This document shows, in pieces, positions 8,462-16,480 of a stretch of DNA of 64,000 bases (position 1 is the stretch's first letter; each line of letters opens with the position of its first letter). Below the pieces are notes generated by a model. It had not been told where the DNA came from. It did not search any database and saw only the letters and a program-made list of their open reading frames with translations. Source of the stretch: Ilyomonas sp964249755 (GTDB lineage: Bacteria; Bacteroidota; Bacteroidia; Chitinophagales; Chitinophagaceae); the NCBI GenBank assembly GCA_964249755.1, contig CAXUDB010000002.1, positions 1,178,001 through 1,242,000 of the forward strand, written 5' to 3'. The translations under genes were made by a program, and so were the position numbers.

Positions 8462-8953
8462 TTAGGAATTGGGGGCTTCCTTTCTTAACCGTTCCAACAC
8501 AAACACAACAATAGGGCAGAAGGTTGAATTCTTTAACGTGATATGTTCCCGTTTCAGTAATACATCTTCACCGGTGTAAGGGAAACGCTGGCAATCTGAT
8601 GGACGAACGTCGTAGATAGTGCAATAATTATCTGCACCGAGAAAAGGACAAGGTGTGGACTTTACCACATAATCTCCATCGCTGTCGATTGTAAGATAGG
8701 TTTCAATGAATGTCCCTTCTCTCATCTTTAGGTGACGGCTGATGCGCTTGATGTCTGGTGTTTTAAACCGTGGCGAATAATTTTTGCAACAGGCAGCACA
8801 CTTCAGGCAATCTATATTTTCGAAGGCTTCCTCATTCAATTTCGGCAACTGTTTCAGTATTTTGTTTTTATCGGCGCGCTGCAGCGTGCGCTTATATTCC
8901 TTCTGATGATTAGAAGAAAGCTTTTGCCAATTACTGTGGAGGAAATCGCCCAT
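8462..8953 (-). CDS. YkgJ-type cysteine cluster protein
   Basis: 163 residues from the ATG at 8953 (MGDFLHSN); a longer frame to 9004 adds a hydrophobic stretch that looks non-native. The family hallmark is a cysteine cluster thought to bind zinc or an iron-sulfur cluster: CLKCAACC, then CPFL, YCTIYDVRPSDCQRFP and a last Cys in STFCPI. No reaction is known to me for this family. It is a single gene divergent from the fatty acid hydroxylase gene. Confidence 0.8.
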   Translation of the reverse strand: MGDFLHSNWQKLSSNHQKEYKRTLQRADKNKILKQLPKLNEEAFENIDCLKCAACCKNYSPRFKTPDIKRISRHLKMREGTFIETYLTIDSDGDYVVKSTPCPFLGADNYCTIYDVRPSDCQRFPYTGEDVLLKREHITLKNSTFCPIVVFVLERLRKEAPNS

Positions 8954-9046
8954 GATAGGTACGAAGTTCCGGCAAAAAAAGAAAGCATAGTTTAATATTA
9001 TCACAACATCAATTTGAGCGTATTTTGCACCGTCACTTATTTATCC

Positions 9047-9952
9047 ATGCAATCATTACGCGAACACTGGCTCTTGTTGCTTACCACACCGTTTTATGTT
9101 ATCATTATCGGGTTGGAACTGCTGCTAACGCATTTGCAGCAGCGACAAGCCTACACCGTAAAAGGAACGGTTACCAATCTTTACCTGATGTTGCTGAACA
9201 CAGGTATTGACGTGGCATTTCGCATCATCTATTTGGGCATTTTCCAGTTGTGTTATCAATATAGATTTCTGCAGATAAATAACCCGTTTGGGTATTGGCT
9301 GGTTCTTTTGCTGGCAGAGGATTTTCTTTATTATTGGCTGCATCGTTTCGATCACGAAGTGCGGCTGTTCTGGGCGGTTCATGTTACCCACCATAGCAGC
9401 CAACAACTTAACTTTTCGGTGGGATTCCGTTCTTCAGTTTTTGAGCCGCTCTACCGGTTTGTTTACTTTATACCGTTGTCTTTCTTAGGTTTCAAACCGC
9501 TGGATATTGTTTTCATGTATTCGGCTACGCAAATCTGGGGAACGCTGGTGCACACAGATATTGTTGGCAAGTTAGGACCACTTGAATACCTGTTTGTAAC
9601 GCCATCGCATCACCGGGTACATCATGCCTGCAATGCAAAATATTTGGATAAGAACATGGGTATGTTTTTGATTGTATGGGACAAATTATTTGGTACGTTT
9701 CAGAAGGAGCTGACAGTAGAAGAGTACGAGCCTATACAATACGGATTGGTGTCGAATGTAAACAAGCCAAATGCTGTGAACATTGTCTTTCATGAGTGGC
9801 AGGGCATTCAAAAAGATGTAAAAAGAAAAGACATCAGCTGGCGTGATAAAGCGAAATATATTTTTAAAGCCCCCGGTTGGAGCCACGATGGCAGCCGGTT
9901 TACGAGTAAGCAAATGCTGAAGAAAATCGAACACGAGACAAAACATGGATAA
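9047..9952 (+). CDS. Sterol desaturase / fatty acid hydroxylase superfamily membrane protein
   Basis: 301 residues from ATG 9047; the TTG at 9014 is less likely. Several hydrophobic helices surround the di-iron histidine boxes HRFDH, HVTHH and HHRVHH, the superfamily signature for hydroxylases and desaturases acting on lipid chains at the membrane. The nearest match is probably the alkylglycerol-monooxygenase-like branch, but the substrate is unknown. Its stop codon (9950-9952) lies inside the interspersed repeat at 9942-10111, so insertion of the element may have set the present C-terminus (KHG). Confidence 0.85.
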   Translation: MQSLREHWLLLLTTPFYVIIIGLELLLTHLQQRQAYTVKGTVTNLYLMLLNTGIDVAFRIIYLGIFQLCYQYRFLQINNPFGYWLVLLLAEDFLYYWLHRFDHEVRLFWAVHVTHHSSQQLNFSVGFRSSVFEPLYRFVYFIPLSFLGFKPLDIVFMYSATQIWGTLVHTDIVGKLGPLEYLFVTPSHHRVHHACNAKYLDKNMGMFLIVWDKLFGTFQKELTVEEYEPIQYGLVSNVNKPNAVNIVFHEWQGIQKDVKRKDISWRDKAKYIFKAPGWSHDGSRFTSKQMLKKIEHETKHG

Positions 9953-10111
9953 CACGGACTAAGTGTATGGATGTTCCGGATAGTCTGAACTGAGATTTAT
10001 AAGATTTTATAAGACAAGGATAAAAAACTGATTTCTTTTTACCCTAATATTCATTCTTACCTATTCGATCAGGCAAATCTGTGCACGCAGTCCGTGTTAT
10101 CCGTGTTCTAT
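9942..10111. repeat. Interspersed element with inverted ends, copy 2 (170 bp)
   Basis: A perfect 14-bp inverted repeat pairs 9947-9960 (GGATAACACGGACT) with 10089-10102, and matching continues outward with one mismatch. The left end continues AAGTGTATGGATG and the right end carries AGGCAAATCTGTGCAC, the same end blocks as copy 1 in reverse order. The element spans the whole gap between two convergent genes and overlaps or abuts both stop codons. It could act as a bidirectional terminator. Confidence 0.75.
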
Positions 10112-10885
10112 CTACTCGAATTTCAAATGCCTCACCGTTGTTGTTTTCTCTATCAATTGCTTCAGTGAATCTATTCCAATTGTCAAGTGCCGCTCCACAT
10201 ATTTATTCGTTACCAGTTTATCGCTTTCGGCAGTTTTAACACCTTCCGGAATCATTGGCTGATCGCTCACCAGTAATAATGCGCCGGTAGGGATTTTATT
10301 ATAAAAACCAACGGTAAAAATGGTGGCGGTTTCCATATCAATGGCATAAGCGCGAATGGTGCGGAGGTATTCCTTAAACTTATCATCATGCTCCCAAATG
10401 CGCCGATTGGTAGTGTAAACGGTGCCCGTCCAATAATCCACCTTATTCTCGCGGATAGTGGTAGATACAGCTCGCTGCATAGCAAAAGCAGGCAGTGCAG
10501 GCACTTCGGGCGGAAAGTAATCGTTTGATGTTCCTTCGCCACGGATGGCAGCAATTGGAAGAATCAGGTCACCCAATTTATTTCGCTTTTTTAAGCCGCC
10601 ACATTTACCTAAAAATAAAACAGCTTTCGGGCTGATGGCACTCAGCAAATCCATAATGGTCGCAGCTCCTGCGCTTCCCATTCCGAAATTGATAATGGTG
10701 ATTCCATTGGCGGTAGCACACTGATAAGGACGATCCAATCCCACCACTTCCGTCTTGTTCCATTCGGCAAACAGGTGAACATAATGACTGAAATTGGTAA
10801 GCAAAATATAACTGCCGAAGTTGTCTAATTTTTCGCCGGTGTAGCGGGGAAGCCAGTTGGCAACAATGTCTGCACGTGTTTTCAT
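10112..10885 (-). CDS. AMP nucleosidase (short Bacteroidota form)
   Basis: 257 residues from ATG 10885 (MKTRADIVANWL). It is a PNP/UDP-phosphorylase fold protein with the motifs INFGMGSAGAAT, FLGKCGGL and the C-terminal AIDMETATIF, where Glu contacts the ribose. The enzyme hydrolyses AMP to adenine and ribose 5-phosphate and so adjusts adenylate pools. It is about half the length of E. coli Amn and lacks its N-terminal regulatory domain. A longer frame to 11209 overlaps the divergent gene and is rejected. A TATATTTG box lies 15 nt upstream. Confidence 0.85.
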   Translation of the reverse strand: MKTRADIVANWLPRYTGEKLDNFGSYILLTNFSHYVHLFAEWNKTEVVGLDRPYQCATANGITIINFGMGSAGAATIMDLLSAISPKAVLFLGKCGGLKKRNKLGDLILPIAAIRGEGTSNDYFPPEVPALPAFAMQRAVSTTIRENKVDYWTGTVYTTNRRIWEHDDKFKEYLRTIRAYAIDMETATIFTVGFYNKIPTGALLLVSDQPMIPEGVKTAESDKLVTNKYVERHLTIGIDSLKQLIEKTTTVRHLKFE

Positions 10886-10900
10886 GGGAAGAAAATTAGG

Positions 10901-10908
10901 CAAATATA
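10901..10908 (-). promoter_or_regulatory. -7 box of the AMP nucleosidase gene
   Basis: Perfect TATATTTG on the minus strand, 15 nt before the ATG; no clear -33 element. Confidence 0.45.
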
Positions 10909-10924
10909 TGCCGCTGCTTCCCGG

Positions 10925-10932
10925 TAGTTTTG
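10925..10932 (+). promoter_or_regulatory. -7 box of the HsdR_N-like gene
   Basis: Perfect TAGTTTTG ending 4 nt before the ATG at 10937; predicts an almost leaderless transcript. Confidence 0.45.
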
Positions 10933-10936
10933 TAAC

Positions 10937-11371
10937 ATGCTCACCATACGTTTTCCGCAGGAACATTTTGATATTAAATTGAAGAACGGAAAGGAATTCA
11001 TACAAGATAATATCCGAAAAAAATGGGTGCGGCTGACACCCGAAGAATGGGTGCGACAGAACTGGATTCAATACCTGCTGCATGTGATGAACTATCCTGC
11101 TTCGCTGCTGTCTGTAGAAAAAGAAATACAACTTGGAGAACTGAAAAAGCGCTACGATATTGTTGCGTATAAGGAAGCCAAACCCTGGATGATGATTGAG
11201 TGCAAGCAACCCGATGTTGCTTTAACGGAAACCACATTAATGCAGGTAATTCGTTACAATATGGCAGACTGCTGTTCTTACCTGATTATTTCCAACGGAG
11301 ATAACAGCAAAGGATGGAAACTTGAGAACGGCAGCGCATCGGAAATCAGAGAATTGCCTGCCTGGGCGTAA
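10937..11371 (+). CDS. Standalone type I restriction R-subunit N-terminal-like (PD-(D/E)XK) protein
   Basis: 144 residues, cytoplasmic. It resembles the HsdR_N_2-type domain: an early Glu (VEKEI), Asp in RYDIVAY and the EXK-type signature IECKQP, together the metal-binding triad of the PD-(D/E)XK nuclease fold, then a Gln in QVIRY. No helicase, methylase or specificity subunit is nearby, so this is not a restriction system. It is divergent from AMP nucleosidase with 51 bp between the start codons. The family is common as a lone gene in Bacteroidota and its role is unknown to me. Confidence 0.75.
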   Translation: MLTIRFPQEHFDIKLKNGKEFIQDNIRKKWVRLTPEEWVRQNWIQYLLHVMNYPASLLSVEKEIQLGELKKRYDIVAYKEAKPWMMIECKQPDVALTETTLMQVIRYNMADCCSYLIISNGDNSKGWKLENGSASEIRELPAWA

Positions 11372-11481
11372 GCTGAATTTCTGGAGAGATTAAACACATT
11401 CAAGCCTTATCCGTCTCACTGGCATAAAATAATGTTAGTAAAGCCAAAAGAGCCGGAAAGGCTGCGGTTTACATCGTTTAA

Positions 11482-11985
11482 ATGAATAATATTGCACAAC
11501 AAAACAAAATGAATATGAAAAAAATATTGGTAGCGTTCAGTGCCTTGCTGCTTCTTTCTACAGTGCATGCACAAACATCAACCACAACTACTACTGCTCA
11601 GCCCGCAGCGCAGGATGTTGCTAAATTTTTACAGATCAGCGAAGTGGATCACGACATGGGTAAAATTCCTTTCGGTAAACCGATAGAATATGAACTGTCT
11701 GTGAAGAATGTCAGCTCTGATTCTATCAAATTGCAGAATGTGCAGGCAGGTTGCGGTTGCACTACGCCGGTTTGGAAAGCAGGTCCTTATGCGCCAGGTG
11801 AAACTTTTAAAATTAAGGTAGGTTTTAACGGAAGTACCAAAGGCGCTTTCACTAAGAACGTTACGATCTTCTTAGAGAATGGGTTGAGCAAGCAGATTAA
11901 ATTTCATGGCGAAACTTTTGAAACGCCCGATAATGCAGCACCTGCCAATGGTGCTCTGCAGGGCATTAAGCCATCTTCCAAATAA
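11482..11985 (+). CDS. DUF1573 domain protein, secreted (first of pair)
   Basis: 167 residues, with a signal peptide (MKKILVAFSALLLLSTVHAQ) after a 11-residue lead. ATGs at 11509 and 11515 are equally plausible starts. The mature part is one DUF1573 Ig-like domain with DHDMGKIPFGKP and the conserved GCGCTTP motif. The domain is periplasmic or surface-exposed in Bacteroidota; biochemical function unknown. It is followed 19 bp later by a paralogue, and the pair ends at a strong terminator. Confidence 0.85.
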   Translation: MNNIAQQNKMNMKKILVAFSALLLLSTVHAQTSTTTTTAQPAAQDVAKFLQISEVDHDMGKIPFGKPIEYELSVKNVSSDSIKLQNVQAGCGCTTPVWKAGPYAPGETFKIKVGFNGSTKGAFTKNVTIFLENGLSKQIKFHGETFETPDNAAPANGALQGIKPSSK

Positions 11986-12004
11986 TGACTGCTAAATCCA
12001 TCTT

Positions 12005-12379
12005 ATGAAGTACTTTCTTTCTTTCCTTTTCATTGCTTTTGCAGGTATATGTTTCGCACAGGATTCGCCCGTTAAATTTACTGAAACCAAGCATTCGTTT
12101 GGCAAAATAAAACAGGGCGTTCCAGTTACAACTGAGTTCAGTTTTACAAACACTTCCGGCAAACCTGTCATTATTGAAGTGGCTACTGCCGAGTGCGGAT
12201 GTACAACACCGGACTATCCAAAAACGCCAATCATGAAGGATAAAACTTCTGCCATCAAAGTGACATACAATGCAGAAAACGAAGGTCATTTTGAAAAGAA
12301 GGTAACTGTAAAATTCGCCAAGGTGGCACAGCCCGTTTTTCTGGTTATAGAAGGCGATGTAGAAAAGAAAGCGAAATAG
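12005..12379 (+). CDS. DUF1573 domain protein, secreted (second of pair)
   Basis: 124 residues: signal peptide (MKYFLSFLFIAFAGICFAQ) and one DUF1573 domain with KHSFGKIKQG and ECGCTTPDYP. It is a paralogue of the gene just upstream and almost certainly in the same transcript, which ends at the terminator at 12400. No enzymatic residues are recognisable. Confidence 0.85.
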   Translation: MKYFLSFLFIAFAGICFAQDSPVKFTETKHSFGKIKQGVPVTTEFSFTNTSGKPVIIEVATAECGCTTPDYPKTPIMKDKTSAIKVTYNAENEGHFEKKVTVKFAKVAQPVFLVIEGDVEKKAK

Positions 12380-12399
12380 ACAACATTCCTCATACTTAC

Positions 12400-12435
12400 A
12401 CAAAAGGTCTTATTGGTAAGACCTTTTGTTTTTTT
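12400..12435 (+). terminator. Intrinsic terminator after the DUF1573 pair
   Basis: A perfect 13-bp stem (12400-12412 with 12417-12429, ACAAAAGGTCTTA), 4-nt loop TTGG, then T6. It ends 2 bp before the ATG of the next gene. Confidence 0.85.
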
Positions 12436-12437
12436 AT

Positions 12438-13460
12438 ATGCACAAGCAAAAAGAAACGGTTTCTGAAATAGGCGTCAGGTTGCCCAACTGGTTGGGTGAT
12501 GTAGTGATGAGCCTTGGCTTTTTACATGTGCTGCGGCAAACATATCCTTCCGCAATCATCTCGGTAATTATAAAAAAAGGTTTGGAAGAACTCGTAGCGC
12601 CTTTGCCTTCAGTAGATACAGTGTTTGTATTCTCTAAAGGGGAATACAAAGGCTTACGTGGCGTTTGGCGATTTGGAAAAGCGATACAGAAAAAAAAGCA
12701 GTTCGATTTATTTTTTGTTTTACCTGATTCCCTTTCTGCTGCAATCATGTCGTTTGCCACTGGTGCAATGCAACGCATTGGTTACCGGAAAGAAGGAAGA
12801 AGTATTTTTCTTACGCGTGCCTACCCGAAAAGGAATGGGTTGCACCGGGTAGAAGAGTATGTTCATCTCATTTATCGTTATCAACCCAATTCTGAACCGG
12901 TGAAGCCCCAATTGCACTTGCCAAAAACCATCAGCAACGAAGACCCTTATATCGTTCTCAACATCAATTCGGAAGCTACTTCACGCAGGTTGCCTATTGA
13001 AAAAGCAGTCGCGCTGATTGCTCTTTTACAGGCTCATTCATTGCCTATCAAACTCATTGGAAGCCCGAGAGAAAAAGAATATGCAGATGAGGTTTATGGG
13101 CAGCTGGTAAATAAACAAAACGTAGAAGTGGTTGCCGGAAAAACCAATATGCGGGAATTGGTAACACTCATTCAAAATGCTACGCTAATGATAAGCACGG
13201 ATAGTGGTCCGGCGCACATTGCAAGTGCATCAGGCACACCACTGGTGGTGATGTTTGGAGCAGGCAATGAAAACAATACCGGACCTTACGAAAATAATAA
13301 TGCAGTAGTAGTGCGTAATGGCAAACTGCCCTGCGAACCCTGCGTGAGAAACAAGTGTAAACTGGCAACTTTGCCTGTTTGCATGGTGCAACTGAACCTG
13401 CAGAAAATAACAATTGCCACCGATATTTTGTTTCATAAACATGAAGGATATTTTCTTTGA
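12438..13460 (+). CDS. Glycosyltransferase family 9 (heptosyltransferase-like)
   Basis: 340 residues, GT-B fold. The N-terminal VRLPNWLGDVVMS is the typical GT9 opening, and the C-terminal ISTDSGPAHIASASGTP with LVVMFG is the nucleotide-sugar binding site. GT9 enzymes add heptose or similar sugars to the LPS core at the cytoplasmic face. The ATG at 12438 is chosen; TTG at 12426 lies inside the upstream terminator stem. Its 3' end overlaps the next gene by 20 bp. Because a terminator ends 2 bp before the ATG, expression needs an internal or read-through mechanism. Confidence 0.85.
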   Translation: MHKQKETVSEIGVRLPNWLGDVVMSLGFLHVLRQTYPSAIISVIIKKGLEELVAPLPSVDTVFVFSKGEYKGLRGVWRFGKAIQKKKQFDLFFVLPDSLSAAIMSFATGAMQRIGYRKEGRSIFLTRAYPKRNGLHRVEEYVHLIYRYQPNSEPVKPQLHLPKTISNEDPYIVLNINSEATSRRLPIEKAVALIALLQAHSLPIKLIGSPREKEYADEVYGQLVNKQNVEVVAGKTNMRELVTLIQNATLMISTDSGPAHIASASGTPLVVMFGAGNENNTGPYENNNAVVVRNGKLPCEPCVRNKCKLATLPVCMVQLNLQKITIATDILFHKHEGYFL

Positions 13461-14016
13461 TAGTGATGTTGAAAACTGCCTCGCAACGATGCAAAGCGGT
13501 GGTATCATTTTGTATCCTACCGATACGATCTGGGGCATCGGCTGCGATGCAACAAATGAAGATGCGGTAGAAAAAATCATGGCACTGAAACAGCGGCCGG
13601 AAAGCAAAAGTTTTGTAGTGCTGGTAGCGGATGAGAAGGATATTTTACGATACACCGCCGCGCCTGATCTCGCGTTGTTCGACTTCCTGCAAACAACTAT
13701 AAAACCGACTACCGTTATATATCCCGATGCCATCGGGCTGGCGCAGAATGTAGTAGCTGCAGATGGCTCCGTTGCCATACGCATTTGCAATGATTTTTTT
13801 TGCCGGCACCTGATCAAGCGGCTTCGCAAGCCCATTGTCAGCACATCGGCAAATTTATCGGGCGATCCTTCACCTCAGAATTTCGCTTCCATTCATCAAA
13901 CGATTATTAACGGCGTTGATTATGCTGCCAACTATCGTCGTGCTGAAGATGCGAACGCGCAGCCTTCTTCTATTATCCGTTGGGAGAGAGGAAAAGTAAT
14001 TGTAATAAGAGAATAG
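13441..14016 (+). CDS. L-threonylcarbamoyladenylate synthase, Sua5/YrdC/YciO family
   Basis: 191 residues, a YrdC domain only. Motifs include GGIILYPTDTIWGIGCDA, KQRPESKSF and VSTSANLSGDPSP. The family makes threonylcarbamoyl-AMP from threonine, bicarbonate and ATP for tRNA t6A37. It lacks the C-terminal Sua5 domain. The start ATG 13441 lies inside the 3' end of the GT9 gene, so translation is probably coupled. Some YciO-type paralogues do not make t6A, so the specific role is family inference. Confidence 0.85.
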   Translation: MKDIFFDSDVENCLATMQSGGIILYPTDTIWGIGCDATNEDAVEKIMALKQRPESKSFVVLVADEKDILRYTAAPDLALFDFLQTTIKPTTVIYPDAIGLAQNVVAADGSVAIRICNDFFCRHLIKRLRKPIVSTSANLSGDPSPQNFASIHQTIINGVDYAANYRRAEDANAQPSSIIRWERGKVIVIRE

Positions 14017-14018
14017 TT

Positions 14019-15176
14019 TTACTCTTTCAGATCAGCGGTATCTTTTATGCCGGTAAAGATGACGGACATATCTTTCGATTCGTAAATGGTACTGTTGTAT
14101 TTGTTACCCAAAACAATAATAGTAGCGGTATCCTGAACCAGCCTCGTGAACACAGTGTTGCTGCCATGCCACTTGCCATTATGATAAACAAATGAATCTA
14201 AACCATTGGTGAAAAGACGCCAGCCCAACCCATAGTTGTGCATAGACTGCCGCTCATGGCTTTGTGGTGTGAAAGCTGTATCCAGCGTGGGTTTGGTAAC
14301 AAAAGTGTGTTGATATAACGCCTTGTCCCATTGCAATAAATCGCGGGCAGTGGTATACACATTTTTATCTCCGTAGGTGCAATCAAGATAAGTAATGTCG
14401 TAAGGACGATTGCCCACCATAGTTGGTATATAATTCAGTGTATCAACATTTGAAAAAATATAAGTGCTGTTCATGCCGAGCGGCACAAAAACACTATCTC
14501 TCATAAACTGCGGAAAAGGCTGATGCGTTATTTTTTCCACTACCAGTGCAAGCATCATAAAATTGGTATTGCAGTAATGAAAAGATTTTCCGGGCGGTCC
14601 ATCTGGTTTGGGTTTGTGCGAAATCATATAATTGAGCACATCCTGGTTGGTAGCTTTCTGCTTTTTGTTCCAATCCTTCTCCATAAAATATAAATAGTTC
14701 GGCAACCCGCTTCGGTGCGATAACAACATACGTATGGTAATACCCGGATAAGGAAACTGTGGGAAGTATTGCTGAAGCGTATCTTCCAGCGATAAGCGTC
14801 CCTGCTCCCAAAGCCGCATCACTTCGGTGCCGGTGAAGGTTTTAGAGACGGAAGCCAGATGAAAAGGTGTATTCAGCGTAACAGAATCTTTGGTTTTGAA
14901 ATCGGCAAAACCGGTATAATCTTCAAACACAATCTGCCCGTTTTTAGCAAGGAGAATTGCGCCGTTAAAACCTGTTTTCTTTAAATGCGTTTCGTAATAA
15001 AAACGGGCTTCGTTGCCATAACGCGATACTTCTTCAGGAGTAAGTTGACGGAAAACAAAATCAGGCACATGGTCAGAAGTTTTCGCTTTGTTATTATTCT
15101 TCTCTGCTTTAGAAGCACAGCCCGAAACGCACACAAAAAGCAAGTAGAAAAGAGGGAAATACATTAATCCTTTCAT
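14019..15176 (-). CDS. Serine hydrolase lipoprotein (beta-lactamase/PBP4* family)
   Basis: 385 residues. A lipoprotein signal ends in the lipobox VSGC (Cys20). The beta-lactamase-related domain has SxxK at 109-112 (SVSK), a YxN-type motif (YCNTN) and a C-terminal HNG in place of KTG. Such proteins act as D-Ala-D-Ala peptidases, esterases or amidases in the periplasm; the substrate is unknown. It converges on the YrdC gene with 2 bp between the stop codons. A TATTTTTG box lies 11 nt upstream. Confidence 0.85.
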   Translation of the reverse strand: MKGLMYFPLFYLLFVCVSGCASKAEKNNNKAKTSDHVPDFVFRQLTPEEVSRYGNEARFYYETHLKKTGFNGAILLAKNGQIVFEDYTGFADFKTKDSVTLNTPFHLASVSKTFTGTEVMRLWEQGRLSLEDTLQQYFPQFPYPGITIRMLLSHRSGLPNYLYFMEKDWNKKQKATNQDVLNYMISHKPKPDGPPGKSFHYCNTNFMMLALVVEKITHQPFPQFMRDSVFVPLGMNSTYIFSNVDTLNYIPTMVGNRPYDITYLDCTYGDKNVYTTARDLLQWDKALYQHTFVTKPTLDTAFTPQSHERQSMHNYGLGWRLFTNGLDSFVYHNGKWHGSNTVFTRLVQDTATIIVLGNKYNSTIYESKDMSVIFTGIKDTADLKE

Positions 15177-15187
15177 AAGTAGAAAAA

Positions 15188-15195
15188 CAAAAATA
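15188..15195 (-). promoter_or_regulatory. -7 box of the serine hydrolase lipoprotein gene
   Basis: Perfect TATTTTTG on the minus strand, 11 nt before the ATG at 15176; -33 element not clear. Confidence 0.4.
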
Positions 15196-15309
15196 AGCGG
15201 ATACGGATATATGCAGCTTGCGCAATCGGTGAAGCGGCAATAACTTTACCATTCTTATATCATAGCTGTTGTTGTCCTGTTCGCTTCACGCATTCCTATT
15301 CATTTACTT

Positions 15310-16470
15310 ATGGCAGTAATTTTATTCGATACAGAATTTAGAAAAAGATTGTACCCGCTTACTTATACCAGAGCTGTTGCCGATTTACGTTTTGGTTTGT
15401 TCAGCATAAAAGAACGCTGGCATCGGTTGCTGGAAGAAGAAATTTTTATAGAATCAGAAAGTTATCTGCAGGTCTTGTATTTAATTGTTGAGGAAGGAAA
15501 TCATACCTGGATTAATGCAAGTGTGCTGCCCGATTCTTCTTTAGTTGAAGCCATACAAAAAATGCGGCAGGGAGATGTGCTGGAAGATAAAAATGGCATC
15601 ATTGCCTGCCGGGGTAAGGGAAGCCGCTACCGGGAAGCTTTGGAAGTTACAGCCATGAATTTCATCTTTATTCAGCCCCAAAAATGGATTAACTATCCGC
15701 ACGAATTGCTGCGATGGAATGAAAGTTTTCTTCATTCTGATTTTGTATTATTGACTAACAACAGAGAAAGCCAGCCGCTTCCTGCAACTGTTCAATGTTT
15801 GCATCCGCAAAACGTTTTTATAGAAGAAGGCGCTACCATTCAACATTCCATCATCAATGCCGAAAGCGGACCTGTTTATTTTGGTAAAGATGTTACAGTA
15901 ATGGAAGGCTGTTTGCTGAAAGGTCCGTTGGCTTTGGGCGAAGGAACCGTTGTGAAGATGGGAGCGAAACTATATGGTGCCATTTCAACCGGGAAACAGT
16001 GTACGCTCGGAGGAGAAATTAAAAATTCAATCTTACATTCTTACAGCAACAAAGCGCACGATGGCTATATGGGCGATTCTATCATCGGCGAATGGTGCAA
16101 CTGGGGCGCAGGCGCTACCAACAGCAATGTAAAAAATACAGCAGGTAATGTGATGCTTTGGAATGAGCACGATAAAGGCTACGTAAACGCAGGCAACAAA
16201 TTCGGGGCGGTAATGGGCGATTATACGCGCGTTGCTATTAATGCTTCTATCAATACCGGAAGTGTTTATGGTGTGAGCTGCAATGTATTTGGAGAAGGCT
16301 TATTGCCTACCCGGTTACGCAACTTTTCATGGGGTTCAGGCGGAGTAGGTTATGCTATTGATAAAGCGATAAAGCATATCAGGCAATGGAAAAATTTTAA
16401 ACAGCAATCTTTAACTGCCGAAGAAGAATCTGTGTTGTCCTATATCTTTGACAACTTTATCAATCTATAA
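15310..16470 (+). CDS. GlmU-like sugar nucleotidyltransferase family protein
   Basis: 386 residues. It begins with an N-terminal nucleotidyltransferase-like region (AVILFDTEFRKRLYPLTYTRA). A left-handed beta-helix acyltransferase-like C-terminal half with hexapeptide repeats follows (about 190-340: NAESGPVYFGKDVTVMEG, GEGTVVKMGAKLYG, GEWCNWGAGATNS). The layout resembles GlmU, but the N-terminal GXGTRM loop is absent, so a true uridylyltransferase activity is doubtful. It probably acts on nucleotide-sugars for envelope glycans. Its stop is 10 bp before tpiA, suggesting cotranscription. Confidence 0.75.
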   Translation: MAVILFDTEFRKRLYPLTYTRAVADLRFGLFSIKERWHRLLEEEIFIESESYLQVLYLIVEEGNHTWINASVLPDSSLVEAIQKMRQGDVLEDKNGIIACRGKGSRYREALEVTAMNFIFIQPQKWINYPHELLRWNESFLHSDFVLLTNNRESQPLPATVQCLHPQNVFIEEGATIQHSIINAESGPVYFGKDVTVMEGCLLKGPLALGEGTVVKMGAKLYGAISTGKQCTLGGEIKNSILHSYSNKAHDGYMGDSIIGEWCNWGAGATNSNVKNTAGNVMLWNEHDKGYVNAGNKFGAVMGDYTRVAINASINTGSVYGVSCNVFGEGLLPTRLRNFSWGSGGVGYAIDKAIKHIRQWKNFKQQSLTAEEESVLSYIFDNFINL

Positions 16471-16480
16471 GAAAACAAGC

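Noticed and set aside
10886..11209. Longer N-terminus for AMP nucleosidase
   Set aside because: Overlaps the divergent gene on the other strand and has no similarity to the family; ATG 10885 matches the short family form.
10937..11371. Type I restriction-modification locus
   Set aside because: Only the R-subunit N-terminal-like domain is present; no HsdM, HsdS or helicase part.
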